Shown here one piece after another: positions 63,508 to 64,000 of a stretch of 64,000 nt of DNA (position 1 is the stretch's first letter; each line of letters opens with the position of its first letter). The stretch lies in the NCBI RefSeq assembly GCF_001050035.1, contig NZ_CVTA01000063.1, positions 1 to 64,000 on the forward strand. Direction: 5' to 3'. The notes beneath the pieces were generated by a model. The model was not told where the DNA came from. It did no database searches and saw nothing but the letters and a program-made list of their open reading frames with translations. Source of the stretch: Mycolicibacterium komanii. GTDB taxonomy: Bacteria > Actinomycetota > Actinomycetes > Mycobacteriales > Mycobacteriaceae. The translations under genes were made by a program, and so were the position numbers.

Positions 63508-64000
63508 TCAACGGATTTCGGACAGATCGACTCTGATCGTGACGACCGTACCGTCTTGCTCTCGTGCAAAGGGCCAGCCGGATTCCGACAGAACCTCCAG
63601 CATCGGCCTGTTGACGGTCAGCACCTGGGCGACGAGGAAGTGCAGACCGCTGTCCTTGGCGATGACGCCCAACCGGCGGAGGAGCAACGTCCCCACGCCG
63701 CGCATATGGTGGCCGTGCGCCACGGCGATCGCCATCTCGGCTTCGTTCGATGTATTCGACACGACGTAGTTGGCCACGCCGATCAAGCGATCGGATTCGA
63801 AACAACCAATGGCGCACTGCGTATCGCAGCGATCGGTCAGCATGCGCGCCCCAACGGGCAGTTCCGTCGAATTCATGGTGAAGAACCGAAGGTAGCGTTC
63901 ATCCGCGTCCAGGCTCTGGTAGAGGCCGATGACTCGATCGGTGTCCGAAGGCGTCAATTCACGGATCGCCACGACGCTGCCGTCGAGAAGTTCTGCCTGC
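63508..64000 (-). CDS. GNAT acetyltransferase, N-terminus cut by window edge
   Basis: At least 163 residues of a GNAT-fold protein. The frame remains open to the edge, and the residues before GTG 63972 (QAELLDGSVVAIREL) look like genuine family sequence, so the true start is probably outside. The acetyl-CoA loop is HGHHMRGVGTLLLRRLG; MAIAVAHGHH precedes it and VNRPMLEVLSESGW follows. Similar domains occur in universal-stress and DosR-linked acetyltransferases. Target unknown. It converges on the second Acg-type gene (10 bases apart). Confidence 0.82.
   Translation of the reverse strand, partial: QAELLDGSVVAIRELTPSDTDRVIGLYQSLDADERYLRFFTMNSTELPVGARMLTDRCDTQCAIGCFESDRLIGVANYVVSNTSNEAEMAIAVAHGHHMRGVGTLLLRRLGVIAKDSGLHFLVAQVLTVNRPMLEVLSESGWPFAREQDGTVVTIRVDLSEIR

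Noticed and set aside
63508..63972. GTG 63972 as the true start of the GNAT gene
   Set aside because: The frame stays open to the window edge and the upstream residues look like conserved family sequence, so the gene is treated as cut.

Overview
The window looks like chromosome of a mycobacterium, most likely a rapidly growing, non-tuberculous species (Mycolicibacterium type). DNA is uniformly GC-rich, GTG and TTG starts are common, and the gene order matches, as I remember it, the Mycobacterium tuberculosis block Rv0990c-Rv1026 (SAF protein, ruc, formyl-THF cyclo-ligase, galU, glp/moeA, rimJ, sepX ... arcA, pmt, rsmI, pabB, metG, tatD, rpfB, rsmA, ispE, pks16 ... pth, rplY, lpqT, prs, glmU, mfd, mazG, lpqU, eno, ftsB-like, DUF501, ppx2). 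Extra genes are inserted between these landmarks. A manganese-type SodA (Gln145) and an NADP-type GdhA also fit a fast grower. I see no insertion sequence, prophage or CRISPR array.

Layout. 1-5470: stress and divisome block, with ruc behind a CIRCE operator, galU, the degenerate MoeA homologue glp, rimJ and sepX. 5477-9526: tRNA-Ala, an SDR, sodA, and a cAMP-controlled lysine acetyltransferase overlapping an AroE-like gene. 9528-13873: five consecutive exported proteins (LpqN-type lipoprotein, PE-PPE-domain serine hydrolase, small secreted protein, two DUF5642-type lipoproteins). 13870-19639: AlkB-like, SoxR, arcA, DUF559/AbiEi-like, pmt, rsmI. 19655-28549: a minus-strand run of metG, gdhA, two tandem copies of an NDH-like oxidoreductase plus ECF41 sigma cassette, pabB and a DUF1330-like gene. 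28574-35420: tatD, rpfB, rsmA, an orphan kinase, ispE, pks16. 35481-43866: ABC exporter, phosphotransferase, a TetR/epoxide-hydrolase-like locus, a three-gene enzyme run of unknown pathway, cutinase. 43870-49780: pth, rplY, SDR, lpqT, arsC, prs, glmU. 49847-60880: tRNA-Gln, TetR, mfd, a secreted pentad-repeat protein, mazG, lpqU, eno, ftsB-like, DUF501, ppx2. 60935-64000: a DosR-type box and two Acg-type nitroreductase-like proteins around a small membrane protein, then a GNAT cut by the window edge.

Strongest new signals. Both oxidoreductase/ECF41 cassettes carry an ECF41-type promoter (TGTCAC[A/G]-N16-TGTC) in front of the oxidoreductase; the upstream copy also has a perfect TGTGA-N6-TCACA palindrome about 44 bp before its predicted transcription start. 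That suggests a duplicated, autoregulated redox switch, possibly tied to cAMP. Other points of interest are a secreted protein built of about 19 V-[ND]-V-P-x pentads, an orphan kinase with HCD instead of HRD, an rsmA whose only sensible start is CTG, MtrA-like repeats before rpfB (and a variant before sepX), and the uncharacterised 39923-43095 gene set. All homology statements are from memory and motif reading; no search was run.
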